64,000 nt of DNA from Nansenia antarctica (lineage: Eukaryota > Chordata > Actinopteri > Argentiniformes > Microstomatidae): contig OZ022344.1 in the NCBI GenBank assembly GCA_963989245.1, forward strand, positions 61,839,242 through 61,903,241. Reading direction: 5' to 3'. This document shows, piece after piece, positions 12,601 through 21,886 of the stretch (position 1 is the first letter of the stretch; every line of letters starts with the position of its first letter). The position numbers and the translations under genes are program-made. Under the pieces are notes generated by a model. That model made no database searches and had not been told where the DNA came from. It worked only from the letters and a program-made list of their open reading frames with translations.

Positions 12601-14198
12601 TTGTTGAGGTATGAAGGATAAGTAGCAGCCCAGACTATATTTCAGTAGTTGATGTAAGGAAATAAGAAGCTATAGTACAAGGTTAAGTGAGCAGAGGAGT
12701 GGATCAGGGAGCAAACCCTTCTCATTATACCAAGCATCTTCATGGATCTCTTGCACACATGATCGATGTGATTCTTCCAGTTTAAACCTTTTAAAAGTAT
12801 GCATTGAACTACAGTATATCTACATGTGTCTATCATTGAAATTCTGCCTTTAATGATAAATATGTGCTGAGCTCCTAGAGCTGAAGATGATGTGATTATA
12901 AGCTGGACAATAAATGATTGTTGCATTGTGGGCCTTACTCCCATGCTCCCTCCTTGATAGTAGAACCTGAGTTCATTATAGTTACCTGAGGACCTCATGA
13001 AACAAACAGGTGGCCTAGTCTCACAGTTAGTTCATCACATCCCCATGTTACACCTACCCTTGTGTAGTAGTGACGGTTCCTTGTCTGAATTCTATTGGAC
13101 CGTCCATAGACCAGTCACTCTTCATGGACACACAGCTGGGTACAGGTGAGGCTGGTCTCTCCTGCTGGACTCTGTCAAACACAAAGACACCAACATTCTC
13201 ACATGTTAAACAGAAAATTATCTATGTCATGTGTTTATATGAATGTGTGTCTGTAAGTCGTCAGGATATTGACTACAAGGAATAAACATCAAACAAACCT
13301 TTGACCAGAATGTGGAGGTTTTTCTCTGAAGTTATGTGGACGTCCCATAGACCGGTCACTCTTCATGGACACACAGCTGGGTACAGGTGAGGCTGGTCTC
13401 TCCTGCTGGACTCTGTCAAAACCAGGACATCAGATCATCATGATTACTTTCATAGTCACTCTGTAGATAATATCAGATTCTATATTCAATTCATATTATG
13501 AGAAGCCTTTTGCACAGTCATTAAAGGGGCAAGTTTCAGACTGTATACTGACTGAGATATACCCATTGTTGTTTTAGGCCATTGTAACTAGTCTAGAGAT
13601 TTGAGTGGCCGGCTAGCAATCAGAAGGTCGCTGGTTCGATCACCTCCTCAGGAGGGAGCTTGCATGTGTCCTTGAGCAAGGCACTTAACCCCTAATTGCT
13701 CCAAGGGCGCCGAATATGGCCGACCCTGTGCCTTGTGCAAAAAATACAAAATTCTAATAATTGACTGACAAGTTGAATTGCTTGGCAAAAAATCAGTAAA
13801 TGTTATTAAAGTTAAACATAGTTCCTGGGTCAGATAAATATATATTTTCAATTACGTTGATGTAGATGATGAATATATCTGTATTGTAAGTAGCTTTTAG
13901 GTTTTTAGTGGCCATCTCCCTCCAGGATCCACTCTCCTCCTCCATGGACAAGCCTTCTAGTGAGAGTTGAAACACTGTCTGGTGCTACAGTATGCATTGA
14001 ACTGCAGCATATCTACATTACTAAGTCTAACATTAATCTGGTTATAAATGAAGTATCTATAATCATCATCATCAATATCATCATCTTCATGATAAATTCC
14101 CTCCAGAGACACTTCTCTTACCCCATGGCTTCAACATCCCCAGAGAGACTCATTTTAGAGGCAGTGGTCCCCTCCTCTCTCTCCCCAGAGAGACTCAT
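4655..14198 (-). CDS. NLR unit 1: NLRC3-like receptor with PYD-like, FISNA-NACHT, LRR and B30.2 domains
   Basis: The gene is assembled from 13 minus-strand exons: 14122-14198, 13299-13412, 13058-13171, 11158-11265, 10437-10547, 10056-10146, 9651-9873, 7488-9273, 6800-6973, 5936-6109, 5570-5743, 5412-5458 and 4655-5202. All have AG/GT borders and their phases agree, giving 3,741 bases including the stop (about 1,246 residues) with no internal stop found. Domain order is N-terminal repeats (1-25), four modular exons (26-174), linker, PYD-like fold (about 205-278), FISNA, NACHT with GVAGIGKT near 376-383 and FIFDGLDEC near 450, three LRR exons (about 874-1047), then B30.2. The family comprises cytosolic innate-immune sensors in fish; the ligand is unknown. 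Introns hold SINE and retrotransposon insertions. It appears intact, but the model is inferred without transcript support. Confidence 0.8.
5412..5458 (-). CDS. 47-bp linker exon between LRR and B30.2 in unit 1
   Basis: The exon reads VDHGGECRLKPGLIK and joins phase 2 (upstream LRR exon) to phase 1 (B30.2 exon), restoring the reading frame so that the junction codon becomes Y of YACEL. The same exon occurs at 20132-20178 in unit 2. It is too short to be found as an ORF. Confidence 0.75.
5570..5743 (-). CDS. LRR exon 3 of NLR unit 1
   Basis: This 174-bp exon (58 codons, entering and leaving in phase 2) carries two leucine-rich repeat units, with LRDLDLSYNHPGDSG in the centre and ending CKLQTLR. 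The exon size and phase are typical of ribonuclease-inhibitor-type LRRs in fish NLRs. It differs from the other two LRR exons by a CGVPEEG segment that is missing in the unit 2 counterpart. Confidence 0.8.
5936..6109 (-). CDS. LRR exon 2 of NLR unit 1
   Basis: This 174-bp exon encodes LNGCHLTERCCEALASAL, then LRELDLSNNDLRDGG and the closing CKLQTLR. It has AG acceptor and GTGAGG donor sites. It is nearly the same as the exon at 6800-6973 and the unit 2 exon at 20645-20818. Confidence 0.83.
6285..6605 (+). mobile_element. Non-LTR retrotransposon 3' fragment (L2/CR1-like)
   Basis: The plus strand encodes the end of a reverse transcriptase polyprotein (LAYQPNRALRSSDAG, FGEAAFSFYATKLWNALPVYIREATS, LKSRLKKHIF; 6299-6514). 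A 3' end with an ACAAATAAAGGTTA motif follows, typical of L2/CR1-like elements. It sits in the intron between LRR exons 1 and 2. A longer copy is in the equivalent place of unit 2 at 21225-21690, so the insertion predates the unit duplication. Confidence 0.75.
6609..6645. repeat. (CA)n microsatellite
   Basis: About 18 CA repeats directly after the retrotransposon tail. The matching tract in unit 2 (21801-21884) is about twice as long. Confidence 0.95.
6800..6973 (-). CDS. LRR exon 1 of NLR unit 1
   Basis: This 174-bp exon follows the NACHT exon and reads LNECHLTERFCEALTSAL, then LRELDLSHNDLHDGQ, then CKLQTLR. It takes one base to complete the codon left by the NACHT exon. The intron just 3' of it (around 6780-6795) is where the left flank of the unit 2 Harbinger element aligns, so the homologue of this exon was lost in unit 2. 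Confidence 0.83.
7488..9273 (-). CDS. FISNA-NACHT exon of NLR unit 1
   Basis: This single 1,786-bp exon carries the signalling core. It opens with a FISNA segment (ELAVVCQHELKSTLKKKFQ, LYTEVYITEGG-like stretch and HEVRQIETASRR). The NACHT ATPase follows, with Walker A GVAGIGKTVSTQK, Walker B KVLFIFDGLDECR and the sensor region LIWITSRPAAANQIP. The winged-helix part includes LTQMYTHFLVFQTKQ and FSFVHLSIQEFLAALYVF, a block conserved in NOD-like receptors. The exon ends VVTASKTAL before a GTAAGT donor. NACHT proteins bind and hydrolyse ATP and oligomerise on activation. All expected motifs are present, so the ATPase looks functional. This exon has no counterpart in unit 2. Confidence 0.92.
9651..9873 (-). 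CDS. PYD-like death-fold exon of NLR unit 1
   Basis: The exon encodes LLEDNVITLVRNQLKRFKRL, then an acidic insert rich in glutamate (ESEGEEEEDVEEEKQE), then REGALKITLHVLRNMNQKEL and ADTLEN. The first and last segments fit the helix patterns of a PYRIN (DAPIN) domain, which makes homotypic contacts with adaptors such as ASC. The acidic insert in the middle is unusual for a PYD and may extend a loop. The exon starts in phase 0 after a TTTCAG acceptor and ends in phase 1 at a GTAAGA donor, matching its neighbours. Confidence 0.7.
10056..10146 (-). CDS. 91-bp linker exon of NLR unit 1
   Basis: The exon reads IPSDQVKRPESEIPSGQSVQ and then RQSELASIFK. It converts phase 2 from the modular exons to phase 0 for the PYD-like exon, so it must lie between them. 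Known NLRC3-like fish proteins have a similar ESEILSGQ...LASIF stretch at this place. Confidence 0.7.
10298..10345 (-). pseudogene. Relic modular exon in NLR unit 1
   Basis: The 3' part of a modular exon survives: SMILPIHFRG...SGQR before a CAAAG/GTTAGT donor. The VQQERPASP half and the acceptor are gone. It is probably a decayed fifth module. Confidence 0.5.
10437..10547 (-). CDS. Modular N-terminal exon (37 codons), NLR unit 1
   Basis: The exon encodes VQQERPASPVPSCVS, RESDLSMDHPIRFRE and SPPYGQR. It is a 111-bp exon with phase 2 at both ends, so it can be added or lost without disturbing the frame. It is the module nearest the PYD-like exon. The module resembles the RPASPVPSCVSMKSD repeats at the N-terminus of fish NLRC3-like proteins; their function is unknown. 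Confidence 0.75.
11158..11265 (-). CDS. Modular N-terminal exon (36 codons), NLR unit 1
   Basis: The exon encodes VQQERPASPVPSCVSMKSD, LSMGQPICFRQGTSKQ and a split glycine codon, with phase 2 at both ends. Its duplicate in unit 2 is 26909-27016. Confidence 0.75.
11380..11640 (+). mobile_element. tRNA-derived SINE with composite tail
   Basis: The left part (GGTTAGAGTGGCCGGCTAGC and GCTGGTTCGATCCCC) has pol III A-box and B-box-like motifs. A body common to fish SINEs follows (CCTTGAGCAAGGCACTTAACC). It is interrupted by an inserted tail with a (CATT)n tract at about 11505-11528. Related copies are at 13590-13745, 27125-27400 and 29395-29545. Confidence 0.7.
11877..12795 (-). mobile_element. 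5'-truncated non-LTR retrotransposon in NLR unit 1 intron
   Basis: The minus strand encodes the C-terminal part of a reverse transcriptase (NHIDHVCKRSMKMLGIMRR, LYYSFLFPYINY, then after a TGA stop NIVWAATYPSYLNKLLVIQK and RFLRMISHSNRFEPSAPLF, ending LRSTPRSAFRKQLKKYLISL). The flanks carry a 5-bp duplication AGTAT (11872-11876 and 12796-12800) that is single in uninterrupted copies of this intron. The in-frame stop and the 5' truncation show it is dead. The same insertion is at 27624-28540. Confidence 0.8.
13058..13171 (-). CDS. Modular N-terminal exon (38 codons), NLR unit 1
   Basis: The exon encodes VQQERPASPVPSCVSMKSD, WSMDGPIEFRQGTVTTTQ and a split glycine codon. It has a TGACAG-type acceptor, a GTAGGT donor, and phase 2 at both ends. 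Confidence 0.75.
13299..13412 (-). CDS. Modular N-terminal exon (38 codons), NLR unit 1
   Basis: The exon encodes VQQERPASPVPSCVSMKSD, RSMGRPHNFREKPPHSGQ and a split arginine codon. It is the first module after exon 1, and both ends are in phase 2. Confidence 0.75.
13590..13745 (+). mobile_element. tRNA-derived SINE copy
   Basis: It has the same GGCCGGCTAGCAATC and CTGGTTCGATC boxes and the same GAGCAAGGCACTTAACC body as the copy at 11380. Its unit 2 duplicate is at 29395-29545. Confidence 0.65.
14122..14198 (-). CDS. First coding exon of NLR unit 1
   Basis: The exon encodes MSLSGEREEGTTASK followed by MSLSGDVEAMG and a split codon at a GTAAGAG donor. The 45-bp repeat continues upstream to about 14290, but the ATG of the next repeat is AGG and an in-frame stop follows beyond it, so 14198 is the first usable start. 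The start choice rests only on this. Confidence 0.7.
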
Positions 14199-14292
14199 TT
14201 TAGAGGCAGTGGTCCCCTCCTCTCTCTCCCCAGAGAGACTCCTTTTAGAGGCAGTGGTCCCCTCCTCTCTCTCCCCAGAGAGACTGGACCAT
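14128..14292 (-). repeat. 45-bp tandem repeat at NLR unit 1 start
   Basis: Three to four copies of a 45-bp unit (15 codons) overlap exon 1. The equivalents are 400-550 and 29935-30098. Repeat number and the codon at the Met position vary among units. Confidence 0.85.
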
Positions 14293-15349
14293 CACTGTTA
14301 ATTATCAACAAGAACCATATACAGTTACACAACTTTTACTGCTCAATATCATAGCTCACACAATACAACCTAACCTCACATGACACAAGTACACATTTCC
14401 AGCAGAGCACCCTCTTCCTGGTTAATTATTACCAACAAGAACAATAAACAGTCATATGATTTCTACTGCTCAGTATCACGACAACATTCAGAGTGAACAT
14501 TTCCATCAGAGTTCAATCATGTTAAATATGATGATTAATCAACAAGAGAGTTTACTCACATTTCTGTTCTTCTGGCTTGGTTGTGGATACAAGTTGGAGC
14601 TCATCCCTTAGCTGTTACAGAGGAGAATGTCCATGCTCCATGATTCCCAGTCACCCCTTACAGACTCGATACTCGACTCCTCAGTCTCCAACACCAGCCA
14701 TCGTCTCCAGAGTAAAGAGAAAACAGAGCTTTGCTGCTGATCGATTTGGTAGTTTTAGATTGGTGGTCTGTACTTCTCTACTGTCTGTCAGTCAGGACTA
14801 AAGACAGTCTGATGGCTTCTGTCTGACAGAGAGGTTAGTCTGAGACTGACCTTCTCTACTGATGACATGGAGGACAGATCAGGTGAGTTAACTGTTAATG
14901 TGTGACCATGGGAGGGGTGGGGCAAGATATTTCTCATCCAAATAAATTATACCGTGTCTGAACAATTCTGAGGAGGTGTCAGGTTGCAGAAGGCAGGGAA
15001 ACTGGCAGTAGCTCAAATCTCTTATGTGATCTAGATGTAGCCACACCCACAGTTCTACTTCCTTATCACCCATCATGTAGCTGGGAGCACCAAGGAATCA
15101 GTTCTTAAAGTGGATAAAAGTAAAACTATGGTTTAGCTAAAGAGGCTTGAATGTTATAAGTACAGGAAATGATCAGTACAATTACAGAGTTAGATACACA
15201 TCCCCTCATCCTCTGACCACCAGCCCCAGATCTCTGTCTCTGTGCTGACCCCTGACCCTGACCATAACCCTGACCCCTGACCCCCCTCCTCCCCCCAGCT
15301 TCATTCTCTTATGTGAGCAAGGCATAGCCACACACAGCCACAGTGTTAT

Positions 15350-15530
15350 CTATAGTTCCTACTTGTATCTGTAGCCCTAGTTTTATAGTATTATCTGTAG
15401 TCCTAGTTTAATCTGTAGTCTTAGTTGTATCAATAGACTTAGTTTTATCCGTAGTCCTAGTTTTATAATTGTATTAAATGTAATCTGTAGTCCTGGTTTA
15501 ATTTGTTGTTCTACTTTTATGGTTGTATCT
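15350..15530. repeat. Degenerate tandem repeat, about 16-20 bp unit
   Basis: Repeated forms of ATCTGTAGTCCTAGTTTTAT. The matching array is at 31155-31335. Confidence 0.7.
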
Positions 15531-16087
15531 GCAAGTCCTAGTTGTTGTTGTTGAAACCCAGCTCTCATTGTTCCTGTTGCAGCCATTATGTCTGTGCTGG
15601 ATGTCATTTTTACTGTTGACCACTGAGTGGTGAGGACATAGGAGTGCACAGGTATATAGGTGAGCTCACCGGTAGGCTACAGGTGTTACTGATTGAACTG
15701 GTGAGCACACAGTCTTTGACCGTGTTGCCACACGCAAAACTGTTTTAGTGTATCATGTTTTTATATTAAAGTAAACAAATGATTGCAACGTACAGAAGTC
15801 GTCGGTGTTGGTATCACGAGTCAACTAAAGTTTACAGTTCAACAGTCGCGGTGACTAAGGAGGAAACAGTCACCACAGTTCCCATCATCCATGGGAGCTC
15901 CTTCATCCTTTAGCTCTGTGCTCAGGGTCATGTCTCCAACACAGAGTGATGGAAAAACACTGCATCAATAGTTCAGTTATAATCAAGCTTTCAACAGAGC
16001 TGTTTACTGATATGACTGTAGAAAATAAAAAGGAAATGTTTCAAGTTTCACTTGTCCTCCATGCCCTGACCTTCAGACAGAGAGGGT

Positions 16088-16140
16088 GGTAGATAGATAG
16101 ATAGACAGATAGATAGATACACACAGACACACACACAGTG
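16088..16140. repeat. GATA/GACA microsatellite
   Basis: The tract GATAGATAGATAGACAGATAG is followed by CACACAGACACACACACAG. A copy is at 31586-31635. Confidence 0.9.
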
Positions 16141-16163
16141 CTGCAAGGCCCAGAAGCTGCCTC

Positions 16164-16264
16164 AGGTTCCCCTCATGCAGCTCCACGCTGGGGACCACAC
16201 CCCTCATGCAGCTCCACGCTGGGGACCACACCCCTCATGCAGCTCCACGCTGGGGACCACACCC
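16164..16264. repeat. 33-bp minisatellite, 3 copies
   Basis: The unit CCCCTCATGCAGCTCCACGC TGGGGACCACACC occurs three times here but only twice at 31663-31728, so copy number changed after the duplication. Confidence 0.88.
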
Positions 16265-16824
16265 ACTACAAAGGTTCCCAGCATAGCAACAGAATTGCTA
16301 GAATGGACATGGTTCTGCATTGAAGCTTGGTTCTACATCTGAGCATGTCCTTTCTACTCCTTCCTACTCTGAGTAGGTGTGTACGCCATATCGACTAGGA
16401 TAGATTCTCTGAGCTCTAGCGCTTGTTAGCAGTGTCTGCAGTAGACACAACCATAGACACACTACTCTGCAAACGTGACTTCATAGTGAAGACATTGAAT
16501 ACTGCAGATATATTACCAGGTGTAACCAGGGCTTCTGGGTTTCCATCCATCTTCCTCATCGTAGATGTTTCATGTCAAGTTGTTCAAGGTCTATTTCTAT
16601 GATTACTGTTCTACTGTAAAACTCCAGCTCCATGCTGGTTCGAGCCTGTCTGTCTGAAGGCTCCACTGCCTGCAGCTGTGTGATTGCTGAGTGGTTTCAG
16701 GTGGGCTGATCAGGAGCTGTCCATGGTCCTGCACAGGGCTGCGTTCAGGTAGAAATACAAGACATGCCTCTCTGACATGTGTAGAATCATCATGAGGTCA
16801 CACAGTTCTTTGTTTCACAAACAC

Positions 16825-16830
16825 TTTATT
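16825..16830 (-). terminator. Polyadenylation signal of NLR unit 2
   Basis: Minus-strand AATAAA at the same relative place as in unit 1, within a conserved 3' flank. Confidence 0.45.
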
Positions 16831-17916
16831 GATATTGATGCAGTCGTCATCATCATCATCATCATCATAATATTAAAATGAAGGAACGTGACTATAGGGC
16901 TAGTTCAGGCTAGTAGACTAGTGCTGCCACTATGGCGCCTCTGTCAGAATGAGAAGGAGGAGGCAGAAGGTGATAAAGTTATTGTAATAATTACAACTAA
17001 AACACAGAGGCACCCTCCTCTCTGACCACCAGCCCCAGATATCTCTGACCACCAGCCCCAGATCTCTCTGACCACCAGCCCCAGATCTCTCTGACCACCT
17101 GCCCCAAATCTCTCTGTCTGTCCATTTGGACTTGCAAGGCTTCACAAGAGCTACACTGACACACAAGAAAATATATGGATATAGAAATATATGCAAAATA
17201 TGTACATTGGATAGATAGGCAGGCACAGAAATACATGGAAAGTGAATTCCAGAACATGTACATGTTGTATTGACAGAGGAGGAGAGCTGTCTTCACATCC
17301 ACTCCCTGCTATCTTACACACAGCTCCATAATACAGCATCTGAACTCAAACACACAACTTTACCAACTCTTATACACATCCACTCTCTCTCCTCAGGGTC
17401 AGAGACTCTGGGTCTCAGAGTTCATCACCAGTCTGATTGATAATATAATAATTCATCTGGATTATTTCACAATCAGTTGCATTTCCAGAAATAAAATAAT
17501 AATAATAAAAGGTGATAAAATAATATACAGAAAAATGTCACGCCTCTGTTTTGTCAGCCTATTGCACTTTTTCACATATTTCACAATGAGCAAATAATCA
17601 ACTGGTTTTCATCAACTGCTGCAGATAGGATCTGAGGCAGGAGTATAAACCTACACTGACACAATCCTGAAGACTTTCCAGTCAGAGACTCCTCCATCTC
17701 ACAGGACCTGTACTGCTGCCCTCTAGTGGTCTGAGTGGGACTGACACTACACACTACACCCTAAACACTACACACTATACCCTCACATAACACCCTACAC
17801 ACTGCACACAGAGGCACACAGTTTGAGTGTATGAAGCTTGATGTGTGTAAAACTACATCATGACATCATGTTATGATCCAACATCTTTGAGCCTTAGGTG
17901 TTCAGTGTGATCTCCC
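16831..17916 (-). other. Probable 3' UTR of NLR unit 2
   Basis: Homologous to 3511-4654 and 33204-34273. It contains CTGACCACCAGCCCCAGAT repeats (17010-17110) and an ACACTACACCCT repeat (17740-17810). No gene is seen. Confidence 0.45.
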
Positions 17917-18461
17917 TTAGACTAGTTTACACAGGGTCACTGAAGATCCATCCTTCCAAAACCCAAACCCTGGGTAGAGGGGCTCAGTGAATGTGGAGTG
18001 GAATGTGTGCAGGAGGGTCAGTGTGTCAGAGGAGACCCTGTAGAAGGACAGAGTGCCGGCCGGCCAGTCCAGATACACTCCTACTCTGTGGGAGCCAGAG
18101 GAGGGCACAGGTATGTGAGTTGTCTTACTATTGTGCCTGGCATAGTAACTGTCAGAGCTGTCAGAGCACCACAGACTCCAGGACTTGTCATTGTCTCCCA
18201 ACCCACAGTCATCACCCCCTCCTCTCCTGCTGATTCCTTTATATGTCACTGCTATATAAGGCCCACACCCCCTCCACTCTACCTCCCAGTAACAGCACCC
18301 AGTCAGACCCTCTCTACACAGCACCTGTCCCAAGTCCTTAAATCTCTCTGGGTGATCAGGATACGACTGCTCCTCTCTCCCCCATGTCGCCTTCCTGTTC
18401 TCCTCAGACAGAGAGAGTGTGCTGTGTGCTGTGTTTGGGTCCAGTGTGAGCTCACAGGCAT
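17917..18461 (-). CDS. Terminal B30.2 exon of NLR unit 2
   Basis: This is an intact PRY-SPRY exon: ACELTLDPNTAHSTLSLSEE, CYWEVEWRGCGPYIAVTYKG, GVYLDWPAGTLSFYRVSSD, ending SVTLCKLV. It is one codon shorter than unit 1 and almost identical to unit 3. Confidence 0.85.
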
Positions 18462-21400
18462 CTGAATGAGAGGGCCAAAATAATCATCAAATCAATACAA
18501 TTGGATAAATTACAATATTCACATTGTGATCTTGTTAAGCCCAGTTCACATCTATGCAACGCAACGTGACGGGTCAGTTTTAGAACGTTTAGACCGTCGT
18601 TAGAAAAAACTCGGCAACTACTTGAGACCGACGGGTGGTGAGACAGATGAGACAGATGGGAGGTGAGACAGATGGGTGGTGAGACTGGTGAGACAGATGG
18701 GTGGTGAGACAGATGAGACAGATGGGTGGTGAGACAGATGAGACAGATGGGTGGTGAGACAGATGGGGGGTGAGACAGATGAGACAGATGGATGGTGAGA
18801 CAGATGAGACAGATGGGTGGTGAGACAGATGAGACAGATGGGTGGTGAGACAGATGGATGGTGAGATAGATGGGTGGTGAGACAGGTGAGACAGATGGAT
18901 GGTGAGACAGATGGGTGGTGTGACAGGTGAGACAGATGGGTGGTGAGACAGGTGAGACAGATGGGTGGTGAGACAGATGGGTGATGAGACAGGTGAGACA
19001 GATGATTGGTGAGACAGGTGAGACAGATGGGTGGTGAGACAGATGGGTGGTGAGACAGATGGGTGTTGAGACAGATGGGTGGTGAGACAGGTGAGACAGA
19101 TGGGTGTTGAGACAGATGGGTGGTGAGACAGATTGGTGGTGAGACAGATGGGTGATGAGACGCAACGAGACACAGACGACCGTTTCCATAACAACGACTT
19201 GTGTTTACCCTGCAAGATTGCTGACAGCAACAGTGACATGCTGGCAGTAGCACTGATCAATAAACGGCGAAGACGCTGAGCTAGGAAATATGGAGCCGTT
19301 GTTGACTTGAGTATCTAGGCTATCTAGCTAGCTAACTTGCCTCCCATTTGCAACACAAATCCATTAGCTGTCAAGGCTAACGCGCACATACACACACTCT
19401 AGACAAAAACATAAAAACACACCGCTGCACTCATAATATTCAGATCCCATTGTCATGACAGACCTAAAAGTTGAGTAAAGCCAGCTCCCTATACAGTATA
19501 ACAACAACAAAGGATTATCTATTGGCTACGGAGGGGTCAGTTTCATGTCACTCACAAAGATGTACTCCTTTCTAGGTGAGAGTTTCAAGAGTCTTGTCTA
19601 CCTGTCTACAAATGTCTAGCTAACTTTTCATCTTTCTCAGCAAAAGCATGTAATAGCTCAACATAGCTACCATGATTAGAAGAGTTTGCACTCTCATCGT
19701 TACCACGAAATGTTAATTCCTGTTTGGCTCAGAAACAGGTCGTATTAATAAGGTCCACTCCACTTCTTGGCAACAGATGACGCTGGTCTGTGCTATTTTC
19801 TGATTGGCTGAAGAGAAATATCAGACGTTCCATAAAATCTGGACGTTCTGCTGAGACTTGACGTGTCAAATCAATGGCGATTCCTTGCGACTGCGAGTTC
19901 TGTCGCGTTCCGTTGCATAGATGTGAACTGGGCTTTATATGGTAGCATTCATTTTTTTCACAAAATATTACTCATTAATTTAAAATGTTTTACTAGGGAT
20001 ACAACTAATTCATATTTACTAATATTTTAGATTTACATATGAATACAATACTGGTGCTCTTTTTGAACTCTGCTGTACCCTGATTCTTGAGTAATATCAC
20101 AGTCCTGTTCTCTACAGTGTTGGAGACTTACATTTGATCAGCCCAGGTTTGAACCAACACCCTTCACCAGGGTCCACACTATATCAACCACAGAAGAACA
20201 TACAGTGGTTGGATGACACTCACACAATCATGTGGGAAATAGATACTGTGCATTAATGTCATTAATGCGTCCAGCCACATATTCAGCTTTACCTGAGTGT
20301 CTGTAGTTTACAGAGTGGATCTTTCTGTAGAGCAGAGAGCAGCGCCAGTCCTGAGTCTCCAGGGTGATTGTAGCTGAGGTCCAGCTCTCTCAGGTGGGAG
20401 GGGTTAGACCTCAGAGCTGAAGCCAGAGAAGCACAGCCTGACAACCTGGGGAACCTGGGGAAATAGTGTCACATCATCTGATATCAAGAATCTGATTGTT
20501 CCTCTCTAATGTGCATCTTTACAGCTTTAAACCCTCTTAATTCAGCAGTTGAAAGGCTATACACATTGCATTATAGTGAACAGAACAACTAGTGCATCAT
20601 AATGACCCAACATACTCATGCTTCTACACCCCAAAAGACCTCACCTCAGTGTCTGTAGTTTACAGTGTGGACTCCCCAGTCCAGCAGAGAGCAGCTTCAC
20701 CCCCCCGTCATGTAGATCATTATGACTGAGGTCCAGCTCTCTCAGGTGGCAGGAGTCTGAGCTGAGAGCTGAGGCCAACGCTTCACAGCATCTCTTTGTG
20801 AGGTCACATCCATTCAGCCTGAATGAGGAATAAATACAAGTTAAGTCATTTTGAGTCTGAGAAAAATTATGTGATGTGTTATCCATCATTTCCAGTTGCA
20901 TGTCACCGCACCTAATTAGGATATAATGACATTCTCATCAAAAACCCTTACATGGGCTGTTTTAGGATTTTAACATTTCACTAGACCAATATGTTTTCTA
21001 GTAATTTCACTTCGTTTTAAATGCGAAATCACATCCATTCAGCCTGAATGAGGAATACAACTAAATACATGCAGCCAAACGATCACTGTGGTGCAAGAAT
21101 TCATGAGTGAGAGTTATAGTTGCTCTCAACAGTGGAGCAAGCAACCATGGATACATGTAGTCACTGGATTTCTACGTCTGGTACAATGTATTTGGTAGCT
21201 ATTGGGTTAGTTGTTTTAACCAAAACGAGCAGAATATATCATATAACTCCTATTTTAGCGACTCTACACTGGCTTCCTGTTAAGTTCAGAATAGATTTCA
21301 AGATCCTTTTGCTTCCTTATAAAGCTCTCACTGGCACAGCACCAGAATATCTGAAAGACCTTTTGCTAGCATATCAGCCTAATAGAGCTCTCAGGTCTTC

Positions 21401-21802
21401 TGGTGCTTGCTTTCTCTGTGTACCACATGTACAAAAGAAGAGATTTGGTGAGGCTGCATTCTCATTTTATGCACCCAAATTGTGGAATGCACTGCCAGTT
21501 TACATTAGGGATGCAACCTCAGCAAATATTCAAGTCAAGACTAAAAACCCATCTTTTTAATATTGCTTTTAAATGACTAAATAATAAAATGTATGAAATG
21601 ATGATACATAATGATTAAAGCACTTTGAGCTGCAATGTTTGCAGGAAAAGTGCTATACAAATAAAGGTTATTATTATTATTATTATTATTAGTCCAGTAT
21701 TGTGTAGCCCCAGGAGCTGATCTAAGGACAGGTGGGTCAGGATTTGAGGAGGGCAAACATATTCAGAGAGTGAGACAGAGCAGCCCCCTCTGCCTCCGCA
21801 CG

Positions 21803-21886
<84 letters not shown>

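Larger units (their letters stand above)
14300..16820. other. Intergenic region between NLR units 1 and 2
   Basis: No gene is supported. It holds the 5' flank of unit 1 (14300-14900), a degenerate ATCTGTAGTCCTAGTTT repeat (15350-15530), a GATA microsatellite, a 33-bp minisatellite and the 3' flank of unit 2. The whole stretch has a near-identical counterpart at 30100-33190. A segment of about 310 bp, 15575-15885, is missing there between GTTCC motifs. Confidence 0.55.

Noticed and set aside
18452..19260. Three overlapping minus-strand ORFs of 211-245 codons (HPSVSPPICLTTHLS repeats)
   Set aside because: All three frames are open because of the minisatellite. There is no start context, splice support or family match.
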